Shown here: positions 52,079-59,806 of the stretch, in pieces
How the letters are laid out: every line of letters begins with the position of its first letter
Numbering within the stretch: the stretch's first letter is position 1
DNA from: Gracilimonas sp031581265
Lineage (GTDB): Bacteria; Bacteroidota; Rhodothermia; Balneolales; Balneolaceae
Assembly (NCBI RefSeq): GCF_031581265.1
Contig: NZ_JAVLBQ010000008.1
Span: forward strand, 33,369 to 97,368
Length of the DNA stretch: 64,000 bases
Direction: 5' to 3'
Notes under the pieces: generated by a model
Seen by the model: only the letters and a program-made list of their open reading frames with translations
Database searches by the model: none
Told to the model about the DNA's origin: nothing
Position numbers and translations under genes: made by a program

Positions 52079-52804
52079 TTACGAAATTATCTGCTCCACT
52101 TCTTGCAGTGAACCTTTGTTTGATACGGAGACCTCAAAAACATTTTCAAAGTTAAAAACAATCCGCTCCTTAACTTCCTCTGCGTCAATTTCTTTGCCGG
52201 AAAGTTTCTGTAAACTGGTGACGGATTTATCATCTATACCACAGGGCACAATGTTATTAAAATACCTCAAATCGGTGTTTACATTGAACGCAAAACCATG
52301 CATGGTAACCCATCGCGAGCAGCGAATGCCCATAGCACAGATTTTTGCTTCATCCACCCAAACGCCGGTAGCTCCTTCAATTCGATGACCCTCAAATCCA
52401 TAATCGGAACAAACCCGAATCATCACTTCTTCAAGAAATCGCAGATATTTGTGGACATCGGTGAAGTGGCGGTCTAAATCTAAAATGGGATAGCCAACAA
52501 TTTGCCCGGGTCCGTGATAGGTAATGTCTCCACCTCTATCGATCTTGAGGAATTCTGCATCAAGCTGCTGTAATTCCAACATGGAGCGCAATAGATGTTC
52601 TTCTTGCCCGCTTTTACCCAGGGTATAGATATGTGGATGCTCTACAAAAAAGAAGATGTCATCCAGTCGCTTTCCTTCAAACATCCCTTTTTGTTCGGCT
52701 CTTTTTTCATCTATGAGCCGCTGCTGCACAGACTTCTGCAAATCCCATATCGGCTGATATGCGGCGTGACCCAAATCGTACAGGTCAATGTTTTTTTGTG
52801 GCAT
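52079..52804 (-). CDS. lipB: Octanoyltransferase LipB
   Basis: 241-residue enzyme transferring octanoate from octanoyl-ACP to lipoyl domains, the step before LipA. Key residues appear in RGGDITYHGPGQIVGYPILD, KICAMGIRCSRWVTMHGFAF (catalytic Lys) and VPCGIDDKSVTSL (catalytic Cys). Length is normal. It lies between lipA and lpdA on the same strand, so the neighbourhood serves lipoylated complexes such as pyruvate and oxoglutarate dehydrogenases. Confidence 0.97.
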   Translation of the reverse strand: MPQKNIDLYDLGHAAYQPIWDLQKSVQQRLIDEKRAEQKGMFEGKRLDDIFFFVEHPHIYTLGKSGQEEHLLRSMLELQQLDAEFLKIDRGGDITYHGPGQIVGYPILDLDRHFTDVHKYLRFLEEVMIRVCSDYGFEGHRIEGATGVWVDEAKICAMGIRCSRWVTMHGFAFNVNTDLRYFNNIVPCGIDDKSVTSLQKLSGKEIDAEEVKERIVFNFENVFEVSVSNKGSLQEVEQIIS

Positions 52805-52840
52805 TTTTTAATTCTTAGTCAAAAATATCCAAGGAAATAA

Positions 52841-53005
52841 AGTCTCTCCTTGAGGAGAGATCAACAAATCAGCTGTTCCTGATTTGTTGTGAGAGGTGTT
52901 GTTGCCAAGGATTACCAAGCTTAATAACAACTTCCTTGCCCTTAGCTGACATCCTCCGCCAGACTTCACATTCGTTCAGTCCGACACCTCCCTCAAGAGA
53001 GGACT
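52841..53005. repeat. Composite structured repeat, contains copy B of the dispersed motif
   Basis: Starts with the hairpin TCTCTCC/GGAGAGA (52843-52860) and then CAACAAATCAG/CTGATTTGTTG (52862-52872, 52879-52889, loop CTGTTC). The outer ends AGTCTCTCCTTGAGG and CCTCAAGAGAGGACT are near-inverse repeats of one another. Near its right end, 52951-52979 matches 40110-40138 in reverse complement with one mismatch. Confidence 0.75.
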
Positions 53006-53030
53006 AACTTTTCTAATTAAAATTCGAAAC

Positions 53031-53089
53031 TCGTGCAAGCGTCTCGCTTGTACGAACTATGGCTGGTCCAAGTGAAAGACTTGAACCAG
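53031..53089. repeat. Composite hairpin repeat (CAAGCG family plus second stem)
   Basis: The core CAAGCGTCTCGCTTG at 53036-53050 is identical to 51966-51980 and is extended by CGT/ACG. A second stem follows (CTGGTCCAAGT with ACTTGAACCAG, one mismatch). It is the same family as the element in the lipA-lipB gap. Confidence 0.7.
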
Positions 53090-53161
53090 TTCATTATTGG
53101 ACTCGATCTACCGAAAATCAGTCTGATCGATTTTAAAGGCTTCAAAACTTTAATCAACCAT

Positions 53162-53191
53162 CGGTCAGACGGACTTAGAGCCGTCAGACCG
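53162..53191. repeat. Near-perfect hairpin in lipB-lpdA gap
   Basis: CGGTCAGACGG (53162-53172) and CCGTCAGACCG (53181-53191) pair at 10 of 11 positions with an 8-nt loop. It is probably another intergenic repeat and no terminator signature follows. Confidence 0.55.
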
Positions 53192-53212
53192 AAAAGCGAT
53201 AAATACCAAGAC

Positions 53213-53235
53213 AAAAATGGCTCCCGAAGGAGCCA
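53213..53235 (-). terminator. Intrinsic terminator of lpdA
   Basis: TGGCTCC (53218-53224) and GGAGCCA (53229-53235) form a 7-bp stem with loop CGAA. The A-run at 53213-53217 gives U5 on the minus-strand transcript. Confidence 0.8.
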
Positions 53236-53287
53236 AATTCTCTATCACAAATCCGTGCTAATCATACAATCAGCTCAATCCGTGATC

Positions 53288-54709
53288 CTATTTTTTCTTA
53301 ACGGGAGTTCCTAAGTGAACACCTTCGTTATAAGCTTCAGCAACAGCTTCCATCACAGCCTCAGAGAGGGTTGGGTGTGGGTGAACTGCGCTGATAATTT
53401 CGTGTCCGGTAGTTTCAAGGTCACGGGCTACAACTGCTTCGGCGATCATTTCTGTCACGCCAAAACCAATCATATGGCAACCGAGCCACTCACCGTATTT
53501 GTCATCAAATACAACCTTAACGAAGCCCTCTTCGTGCCCGAGCGCAGTAGCTTTACCGGATGCCGATAGCGGGAATTTTCCAACTTTCACATCGTAGCCT
53601 TCATCTTTGGCTTGCTGCTCGGTATATCCAACAGAAGCAATTTGTGGCTCGCAATAAGTACAGCCGGGGATATTGTTGTAATTGATAGGGTGTGGGTTTT
53701 GTCCGGCTAACTGCTCGGCCAATACCACGGCTTCATGGGAAGCTTTGTGCGCTAACCAAGGAGCTCCAATAATATCCCCAATCGCATAAATGCCGTCCAC
53801 GTTGGTTTTATAGGTTTTCTTATCAACTACAATAGAACCTTTCTCAGTTTTCACACCGGCTTTATCTAACCCAAGACCTTCGATGTTTCCGGTCACGCCA
53901 ACAGCAGAAAGAACCACATCGGCTTCCACTTTTTCTTCGCCTTTCTTGGTCTTGATGGTTACTTCAACACCTTTTCCTTTCTTCTTCACGTTTTCGACCG
54001 TACTGCCGGTCATAACGTTCATGCCTTTTTTCTTGTAAATCTTACCGAGTTCTTTTCCTACATCTTTGTCTTCTACAGGAACAAGGCTATCCTGAAGCTC
54101 AACTAAAGTCACTTCGGTTCCGATGGTGTTATAGAAATAGGCAAACTCAACGCCGATAGCACCGGCTCCAACAATTACCATTTTCTTGGGTTGCTTTTCC
54201 ATCTTCATGGCTTTTTCGGAATCGATGATCATTTCGCCATCAATTTCCAAGTTTGGAAGCTCACGCGGACGAGCACCTGTTGCCACAATAAAATGCTTGG
54301 CTTTAATACTTTCCTCTTCTTTGCCTTTGTCGTTATTGACAGCCAGCTCAGACTTTGATTTGAAAACACCGGTTCCCATGAATACTTCAATCTTATTCGC
54401 TTTCATGAGGAACTGAACGCCTTTACTCATCTTGTTGGCAACGCCACGGCTTCTTTTCACCATACCACCGAAATCAGCTGAGTAATCTTTAACATTAATT
54501 CCATAGTCAGAAGCGTGCTCAATCGACTCATATACTTCTGCCGAACGCAACAAAGCTTTGGTGGGAATACATCCGATATTCAAACAAACACCACCGAGAT
54601 GTCTTTTTTCTACAATTGCCGTTTTAAAGCCAAGCTGAGAAGCGCGAATGGCGGCTACATATCCGCCGGGGCCTGACCCAATTACACATACATCAAATTC
54701 TTTTGCCAT
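53288..54709 (-). CDS. lpdA: Dihydrolipoyl dehydrogenase
   Basis: 473-residue E3 flavoprotein that re-oxidises dihydrolipoamide in 2-oxoacid dehydrogenase and glycine cleavage complexes. The redox-active disulfide is in GGVCLNIGCIPTKALL (C-x4-C). FAD motif CVIGSGPGGYVAAIRASQLG is at the N-terminus, the NAD site VIVGAGAIGVEFAYF is central, and the dimer-interface His-Glu pair lies in SAVHPHPTLSEAVMEA. It is separated from lipB by repeat-rich sequence. E1 and E2 genes are not present. Confidence 0.97.
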   Translation of the reverse strand: MAKEFDVCVIGSGPGGYVAAIRASQLGFKTAIVEKRHLGGVCLNIGCIPTKALLRSAEVYESIEHASDYGINVKDYSADFGGMVKRSRGVANKMSKGVQFLMKANKIEVFMGTGVFKSKSELAVNNDKGKEEESIKAKHFIVATGARPRELPNLEIDGEMIIDSEKAMKMEKQPKKMVIVGAGAIGVEFAYFYNTIGTEVTLVELQDSLVPVEDKDVGKELGKIYKKKGMNVMTGSTVENVKKKGKGVEVTIKTKKGEEKVEADVVLSAVGVTGNIEGLGLDKAGVKTEKGSIVVDKKTYKTNVDGIYAIGDIIGAPWLAHKASHEAVVLAEQLAGQNPHPINYNNIPGCTYCEPQIASVGYTEQQAKDEGYDVKVGKFPLSASGKATALGHEEGFVKVVFDDKYGEWLGCHMIGFGVTEMIAEAVVARDLETTGHEIISAVHPHPTLSEAVMEAVAEAYNEGVHLGTPVKKK

Positions 54710-55015
54710 GGTACTTTTTGATAATAGTTTTGAAGTTCATCGCTGCGCAAAACTTAATTCGCCACAGCGTACTTTTAAAAGCCCTAAAAGGTAAGGTTTT
54801 TTGGATTGAACATCGAATATTGAACAAGGAATATTGAATATTGATGTACCATTTTAATTAGCACTCATATTTTGAGTCTTAATTTTATGACTTTCAATTC
54901 TTACTACTCATTTTGTAAATAATTCAAAAGTGTATAAAGCAGTGTTCTTAAATCCATTCAGTTTTATTATAATGAGCATGTAAAAGGGAGACGAACTTCA
55001 CCCAGATTATTTATT
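54710..55015. other. 306-bp divergent intergenic region between lpdA and a lytic transglycosylase gene
   Basis: Promoter-type AT-rich sequence. Positions 54805-54846 carry a repeated GAATATTGAA-type motif, listed separately. No small gene or RNA gene is visible. Confidence 0.55.
54805..54846. repeat. GAATATTGAA-type short repeat
   Basis: Contains reiterated units of the type GAATATTGAAC and GAATATTGAATATTG. The related reverse motif TCAATATTGAATG appears near 59015. These are short dispersed A/T-rich repeats, sometimes able to form weak hairpins. No function can be assigned. Confidence 0.5.
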
Positions 55016-55795
55016 ATGAAAAAGACGATCACAACCATCCTGTTATTATTAGTAACTACCCTCTCAATCCATGCCTATACCTCAGATCCTGATCCAGAGG
55101 AAATGAAAAAGAATATTGAGGAGTTGGTGGAGTATTTTGAAGGCCAAGGATATGACATTCAAAAATATTTAGATGATTCCCGTTTTGAGCTGGTTGAACG
55201 CATTACTCAAAAATTCACCCGATCTGCTGAAGTCAAAATTGAAAGCAACGAAGATTACAAAAAAGCCGTCGGTTTTGACCGGAAGACAAAGCTTATCGCT
55301 GAATTCATTGAGGAAAATTTAACCTACCTCCAGGAAGCTGAAGAAGAATATGGCATACCAACCCATGTGATAGCTGCTATCATTGGGATAGAATCAGAAT
55401 TCGGTAAGTACTATGGAACCTACAACCCTTTCAATGTTTATATATCGATGTACGCCGAAGGACACCGAAGCAATTTTGCCAAGTCGCAGCTGGAAGAACT
55501 CCTCATTTTTGTCAATAAAAATGATATCGATATCCTTGAACTTAAATCCAGTTATGCCGGGGCGATGTCTTATGCCCAGTTTATCCCCTCTTCCCTAAAT
55601 CGCTGGTGGGTAGGCAGTGATCTTTATGACATGCCCAACAACATCAAGTCGGTGGCTAATTATTTGGCTCACTTTAAAGAAATCACCGGCTCACTTGAAA
55701 AGTCTATTTACCGATATAATCCAAGTGATCTATATACCCAGGCCGTACTTTCTTTAGCAGAAGAAGCTAAAGCCGTTATTGAAAAAACCGACTAA
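55016..55795 (+). CDS. MltB-like lytic murein transglycosylase
   Basis: 259-residue exported enzyme with signal peptide (TITTILLLLVTTLSIHAYTS). It cleaves peptidoglycan glycan strands. The catalytic Glu is in AIIGIESEFGKYYGTYNPFN, and SYAGAMSYAQFIPSSLNRWW is the second conserved block. It has no lipobox. The length fits a minimal MltB-like domain. It is divergent from lpdA and upstream of the BlaI-M56 operon, which may sense wall damage, although no direct link is shown. Confidence 0.9.
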   Translation: MKKTITTILLLLVTTLSIHAYTSDPDPEEMKKNIEELVEYFEGQGYDIQKYLDDSRFELVERITQKFTRSAEVKIESNEDYKKAVGFDRKTKLIAEFIEENLTYLQEAEEEYGIPTHVIAAIIGIESEFGKYYGTYNPFNVYISMYAEGHRSNFAKSQLEELLIFVNKNDIDILELKSSYAGAMSYAQFIPSSLNRWWVGSDLYDMPNNIKSVANYLAHFKEITGSLEKSIYRYNPSDLYTQAVLSLAEEAKAVIEKTD

Positions 55796-55878
55796 TACCT
55801 TTCTTACATCACTTTTTAGTATCTAGACAGCCTGATTATTCTATTTTCACGCAAGTGGTTTTGCTTTTTTGATTTCTA

Positions 55879-55915
55879 TTCTACATTTGTAGAAACAATT
55901 CTAACTTTATAGAAT
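55879..55915. promoter_or_regulatory. Two BlaI-type operator dyads
   Basis: TTCTACA-tt-TGTAGAA (55879-55894) and ATTCTA...TAGAAT (55898-55903, 55910-55915) are two inverted repeats. The second runs into the blaI start codon (ATG 55914-55916). BlaI/MecI repressors bind dyads of the TACA/TGTA type, so self-repression is likely. Confidence 0.7.
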
Positions 55916-56291
55916 GAAAATGTCCTTATCACAATCCGAAGAAGAACTGATGCAGCATTTGTGGGAGCTTGAAAAAGCCTTCATGAAAGATTTGCTGGAA
56001 GAATACCCTGACCCTAAACCGGCTCCAACCACAGTTGCCACCTTACTCAAACGCATGACTGAAAAGGGTTTTGTGGGATATGAACAAATGGGGCGCTCCC
56101 GACAATATTATCCCTTGGTCAAGAAATCTGATTATTTCTCGAAGCATGTAAATGGGTTGATCACCAAGTTTTTTGATAACTCGGCCTCGCAGTTTGCTTC
56201 TTTTTTTACTTCTGAAACCGACTTGTCTGAAGAAGAGCTAAAGGAGCTGAAGTCTTTAATAGATGATGAACTTGAAAAGAAAAAGTCATGA
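55914..56291 (+). CDS. BlaI/MecI-family transcriptional repressor
   Basis: 125-residue winged-helix repressor. The first about 75 residues (LSQSEEELMQHLWELEKAFM, PTTVATLLKRMTEKGFVGYE) form the HTH domain, and the rest is the dimerisation tail. It controls genes next to it and is inactivated by proteolysis triggered by its M56 partner. The partner's start overlaps this stop by 4 bp (ATGA). In non-resistance genomes such pairs act in envelope or stress sensing. No beta-lactamase gene is near. Confidence 0.93.
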   Translation: MKMSLSQSEEELMQHLWELEKAFMKDLLEEYPDPKPAPTTVATLLKRMTEKGFVGYEQMGRSRQYYPLVKKSDYFSKHVNGLITKFFDNSASQFASFFTSETDLSEEELKELKSLIDDELEKKKS

Positions 56292-57727
56292 TTGCTTATC
56301 TAATCAAATCCGGTTTATGTATTGCTCTGTTATTGGTGATTTATCACTTGTTTTTGGAACGGGAGAAAATGCATCAGTTCAACCGATTCTTTCTACTTTT
56401 TGCCCTTTGTTTTGGATTGATCACTCCATTTTTGACTATTGATTTTGGATTTCAAACTTCTATCCCTGTCACAAGTTTTCAGTTTACTGACACTGCCTCT
56501 CTTCCAACTGTTACAGAAGCACCTGCTGTTACCAATCCTGAAAAGGAATGGCCTGTTCAAAAAATCCTGATGGCCATTTACGGCACCGGGGTCCTGTTAT
56601 TTCTTATTCGACTATTCAGCGGACTCTTTTCCATTTTCCACCGAATAAACCGATCCGATTGTGAGCATCTTGGAACTTCTGAATTGGTGTTAGTTACTCA
56701 AAACATCGTTCCCCATTCTTTCCTGAAATATATTTTTGTGAATAAAAAAGCCTATGAATCTGGCAATATCGAAAACGAAATACTGGTGCATGAACAAATT
56801 CATGTCTCCCACAAGCATTCACTTGACATCCTTTTTGTAGAAGTTTTAAAAATCATATTCTGGTTCAACCCGGTTTTCTATTTCTACAAAAAAGCCATTC
56901 AGCTTAATCATGAGTTTATTGCCGATGAACTAATTTCCCGCCAAACCAAAAACATTTCCGGCTATCAACGCATTTTGCTGCACCATGCGAATTCGAACCA
57001 ACCCTTTCAGCTTGTCAGCAGCTTCAATTTCTCACTAACAAAGAAGAGGTTTATTATGATGATGAAGAATAAAGACCCAAAGAGAACCCTTATCAAACAA
57101 TTATTTTTGATACCCATTATCGGATTAGCTGTAGTTGCTTTCAGCAATCATGCCACAGCCCAGGATTCAACAACGGCTGCCAAAGCAGATACTATTCAAA
57201 CTCCGGCCCCGCCTGAGCCTCTTCAACCTCCCGAAATGAGTACTGAAGAGAAGAAGTTATTTGATGAGGCTGGATCACTTTACCAAAAAGTGTATCAGGA
57301 ATACATGAGTCTTGATCCAAAAACGACCAGCCTTAAAGAATTAGAAGCAGCCTATAAAAAAGTTAAGGAAGCGGCTGGAAACGTTCACAAGGTATTCCAA
57401 GAGATAGCAGGGGAAGATGAGATTCCCCCTCCCATCAAAATTGGGCTGGAACCTGAAATGAGAAAATTACTAAGCAGTGAAAAAGTGCGCAAACTTAAAT
57501 CAACCATGGAGAGTTTGAGAGAAAAGAGAAGCCGTGCCTATAAGGAGTTTACGGAGCTGAACCCGCATGAAATTTCTGAGGAAAAACTACAACAGGCTTA
57601 TTCTAAATTACAGGAGATCAATAAGAAATCTCATGATGCTGTGGCAGCATATTATCAGGTAGTCGGACAAATAGTGCCACCACCCCCTATACCGCCAATG
57701 CCTCCAAAACCTGATCAATCCAAATAG
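56288..57727 (+). CDS. M56-family BlaR1-like membrane metallopeptidase
   Basis: 479-residue sensor protease. Two N-terminal helices (about 5-25, 36-55), one near 90-110, then the zinc site HEQIHVSHKHSLD (HExxH, about residue 175). The second zinc Glu is probably in LNHEFIADELISR. A further helix (TLIKQLFLIPIIGLAVVAFS) leads to an exported helical tail (about 300-479) with K/E-rich coils and a proline end (PPPPIPPMPPKP). No penicillin-binding sensor domain is seen, so it responds to another signal. It overlaps blaI and is followed 21 bp later by a propeller lipoprotein gene. Confidence 0.92.
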   Translation: MIAYLIKSGLCIALLLVIYHLFLEREKMHQFNRFFLLFALCFGLITPFLTIDFGFQTSIPVTSFQFTDTASLPTVTEAPAVTNPEKEWPVQKILMAIYGTGVLLFLIRLFSGLFSIFHRINRSDCEHLGTSELVLVTQNIVPHSFLKYIFVNKKAYESGNIENEILVHEQIHVSHKHSLDILFVEVLKIIFWFNPVFYFYKKAIQLNHEFIADELISRQTKNISGYQRILLHHANSNQPFQLVSSFNFSLTKKRFIMMMKNKDPKRTLIKQLFLIPIIGLAVVAFSNHATAQDSTTAAKADTIQTPAPPEPLQPPEMSTEEKKLFDEAGSLYQKVYQEYMSLDPKTTSLKELEAAYKKVKEAAGNVHKVFQEIAGEDEIPPPIKIGLEPEMRKLLSSEKVRKLKSTMESLREKRSRAYKEFTELNPHEISEEKLQQAYSKLQEINKKSHDAVAAYYQVVGQIVPPPPIPPMPPKPDQSK

Positions 57728-57748
57728 CAAAACTGAAGCACATTTTCT

Positions 57749-58858
57749 ATGAAAATCAAGCCTTTTGCCCTTATTACACTATTAGCCTTTGGGTTGGTTC
57801 ATTGTACTTCCAATGAGATGGAGTCTCAAGAAATATCCATACAGGAAATCACTGAATATGAAACCCTCATCTCCGTAGATGATGAAATCCTTGCTACCCC
57901 GGTAATAATGAAATTTGAAAAAGGACTTGGGTTTTTTATTTATGATGAGGCGTTAGGCAAGGTGCTATGGCTCAGTGAAGCCGGTGAAAAAATTCAAGAA
58001 TTCGGGCAGAAAGGACGCGGACCCGGAGAATTTCAGCGGGTTAATAATATCTTCATTCGGGATAGCTTGCTGTATGTAACCGATCCCGTAAAGTTTTCCA
58101 TTCATCGGTTTGAATTATCAGGGGAACTGGAGTCGACGCTTATTTATGGAGAAAAGGAAAATCAGAGAGGAGCTCCTCCTCCACCGCCTATGGGATTGTC
58201 TGTTCAGACTAAAGACATCAATAATCAACCCGCCATAACATATAATGGAGATGTACTTTTATCGGCCATTCAGTTAACAGATTCAACGGAAGCTGTTTTT
58301 AATAGAACGAATTGGGAAAGTGAGCAGCTTTCTTCTATTGGGGAAATTCCCCAGGGAAGTACGTTTATCCTTGATAATGAAAAAATCCGCGACGATGTGA
58401 ACAACCGGGTGGTTCCATCTTATTATCGTTCCAATGCATTCCCGGTGAATGATCAATCCAATAAGGAACACGTATTTTTAGTGTACAGCTCTTTACCCAA
58501 AATTATGAAGTACAGTACCTCGGGAGAAAAAATATGGGAACGCAATCTTCCATCCGTTGCTGAAATGGACTCCATCACCAACCGCTTCTGTCCCATCATG
58601 GAAAGAATGCAACAAGCTGATATCAGAAGTAGAATCGGACTCGAATATTATGCCTCCGGTGTCAGTGGCCCGAATGGACATTTATTCCTGGTTGTGAACC
58701 GAAACCCTCTTTGGATTCATGAATTCAATCCGGATGGAGACCTAATTAAACGGTATACATTCAGTTCACCCACCGTTTCACTTGCTCCTATTTTTGATAT
58801 AGATTTTGAAAACCGTCGGTTTTTGGTGGTTACGGAGGATGGGGAGGTTCGGGCGTAG
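57749..58858 (+). CDS. Six-bladed beta-propeller lipoprotein downstream of BlaI-M56
   Basis: 369-residue lipoprotein with lipobox ALITLLAFGLVHC (Cys about 20). It is a six-bladed propeller of the BF3864-like type: FFIYDEALGKVLWLSEAG, then KGRGPGEFQRVNNIFI (same GRGPGEF motif as the protein at 14925-16241), DSLLYVTDP, and repeated strand pairs. It is probably anchored on the outer or inner membrane facing the periplasm. It lies 21 bp after the M56 gene, so it is probably the third gene of the operon. Its function is unknown. An intrinsic terminator follows. Confidence 0.82.
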   Translation: MKIKPFALITLLAFGLVHCTSNEMESQEISIQEITEYETLISVDDEILATPVIMKFEKGLGFFIYDEALGKVLWLSEAGEKIQEFGQKGRGPGEFQRVNNIFIRDSLLYVTDPVKFSIHRFELSGELESTLIYGEKENQRGAPPPPPMGLSVQTKDINNQPAITYNGDVLLSAIQLTDSTEAVFNRTNWESEQLSSIGEIPQGSTFILDNEKIRDDVNNRVVPSYYRSNAFPVNDQSNKEHVFLVYSSLPKIMKYSTSGEKIWERNLPSVAEMDSITNRFCPIMERMQQADIRSRIGLEYYASGVSGPNGHLFLVVNRNPLWIHEFNPDGDLIKRYTFSSPTVSLAPIFDIDFENRRFLVVTEDGEVRA

Positions 58859-58863
58859 TAGGT

Positions 58864-58912
58864 GGAAGCTGGAGCTTCCGGGTAGGCGTGCCCAAGCAGG
58901 AGCTTGGGCACG
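58864..58912. repeat. Twin-hairpin structured repeat after the propeller gene
   Basis: GGAAGCT/AGCTTCC (58864-58879, loop GG) and CGTGCCCAAGC/GCTTGGGCACG (58887-58912, loop AGGA) are two perfect hairpins in a row, with flanking GGT...ACC as a possible outer pair. It is the same kind of multi-stem intergenic element as at 7238-7294. Confidence 0.7.
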
Positions 58913-58935
58913 AGATACCGAGAAAATAAGGGAAC

Positions 58936-58954
58936 AACCCTTCAAGGGTTTTTT
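58936..58954 (+). terminator. Intrinsic terminator of the BlaI-M56-propeller operon
   Basis: AACCC/GGGTT (58936-58940, 58946-58950) with loop TTCAA is followed by T4. It is short but placed as expected for the plus-strand operon. Confidence 0.7.
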
Positions 58955-58976
58955 GCTTGCACCAAACTCACGGCAA

Positions 58977-59009
58977 TAAAAAAAGCCTCTTCCGCTAAGA
59001 AGAGGCTTT
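58977..59009 (-). terminator. Intrinsic terminator of the GNAT gene
   Basis: AAAGCCTCTTC/GAAGAGGCTTT (58982-58992, 58999-59009) is an 11-bp stem, with A-run 58977-58984 giving U's on the minus-strand transcript. Confidence 0.88.
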
Positions 59010-59046
59010 CACTTCAATATTGAATGTTAAATATTCTCTATTCAGT

Positions 59047-59538
59047 TCACGCCAGGTCTTTGGTCATGAAATACCATTTCGGGTCTCCATATTCAAAACC
59101 CTGTTTTTCATAAAGGTTTCTGGCCGGATTGTCTTCCCGGACTTCCAGGGTAATTTTGGCGCATCCCATTTCTTCAGCTTCTTCCTCGATGGTTTCCAGC
59201 ATCATGGTACCAATTCCCATTCCGCGGGCATCGGGGTGAACTGCTACATCATGGATCTTAAATACTTTACTTGCTGTGAAGGTGGAAAATCCTACAAAAC
59301 AAGTAACAATTCCCAGTGCCTCTTCGCCGGCATAGGCCATGTAGGTCATGGTGGTGGGAACTTTTTTCATTTCTGCGATCATATCAACGCGGACTTCTTC
59401 GTCCAGCGGCTGATCCTGCCCCATAGGATCTCTCGCAAAAAGGTCTACAATCTTGACTATATCTGAGGCATGTTTAGGGTTGTTTAAATCGGCTTTTAAA
59501 ATTTTGACATCGGTTGCGACGTCTGCTTCTGCAATCAC
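59047..59538 (-). CDS. GNAT-family N-acetyltransferase
   Basis: 163-residue acetyltransferase read from GTG at 59538. The acetyl-CoA pocket is in IHDVAVHPDARGMGIGTMML (R/Q-x-x-G-x-G type) and the C-terminal YEKQGFEYGDPKWYF is the family end. The acceptor (amine, peptide or antibiotic) cannot be deduced. It is single, and the dipeptidase gene upstream on the same strand is 269 bp away. Confidence 0.9.
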   Translation of the reverse strand: MIAEADVATDVKILKADLNNPKHASDIVKIVDLFARDPMGQDQPLDEEVRVDMIAEMKKVPTTMTYMAYAGEEALGIVTCFVGFSTFTASKVFKIHDVAVHPDARGMGIGTMMLETIEEEAEEMGCAKITLEVREDNPARNLYEKQGFEYGDPKWYFMTKDLA

Positions 59539-59688
59539 TCTTTCTTGATTTTTGAGTTTATTTTATTGTTGAGACTAAAGTTAAAACATTTAGGCGTCGG
59601 CTTAAAACATATAAGCTATTTCTAACTTTTCTTAGCAATTTGATAATTTGGCTTTAATTAGTTTAAAGCAGTATACATTTTTGGACAT

Positions 59689-59719
59689 AAAAAACGTGCC
59701 GACACAGAGCGTCGGCACG
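59689..59719 (-). terminator. Hairpin with U-tract after the dipeptidase gene
   Basis: CGTGCCGAC/GTCGGCACG (59695-59703, 59711-59719) is a perfect 9-bp stem. A-run 59689-59694 gives a U-tract on the minus strand. It lies 88 bp downstream of the dipeptidase stop, after another hairpin (59774-59801). Confidence 0.8.
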
Positions 59720-59773
59720 AGTCATATCAGATTAGGGGAATTAATTTAGATTATGCGGATGAATAAATTTGAC

Positions 59774-59801
59774 TTGTTACGATCGCTCTGCGTCGTAACA
59801 A
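59774..59801. repeat. Hairpin related to the neighbouring terminator
   Basis: TTGTTACGA/TCGTAACAA (59774-59782, 59793-59801) is a perfect 9-bp stem. Its loop, read in reverse (GCAGAGCG), resembles the loop region ACAGAGCG of the hairpin at 59695, so both may descend from one element. No U-tract follows. Confidence 0.6.
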
Positions 59802-59806
59802 ATGGT

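Larger units (their letters stand above)
52805..53287. other. 483-bp repeat-rich intergenic region between lipB and lpdA
   Basis: No gene is visible. It holds a composite repeat (52841-53005), a second composite (53031-53089), a near-perfect hairpin (53162-53191) and the lpdA terminator (53213-53235). The density of structured repeats is higher than elsewhere in the window. Confidence 0.7.
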
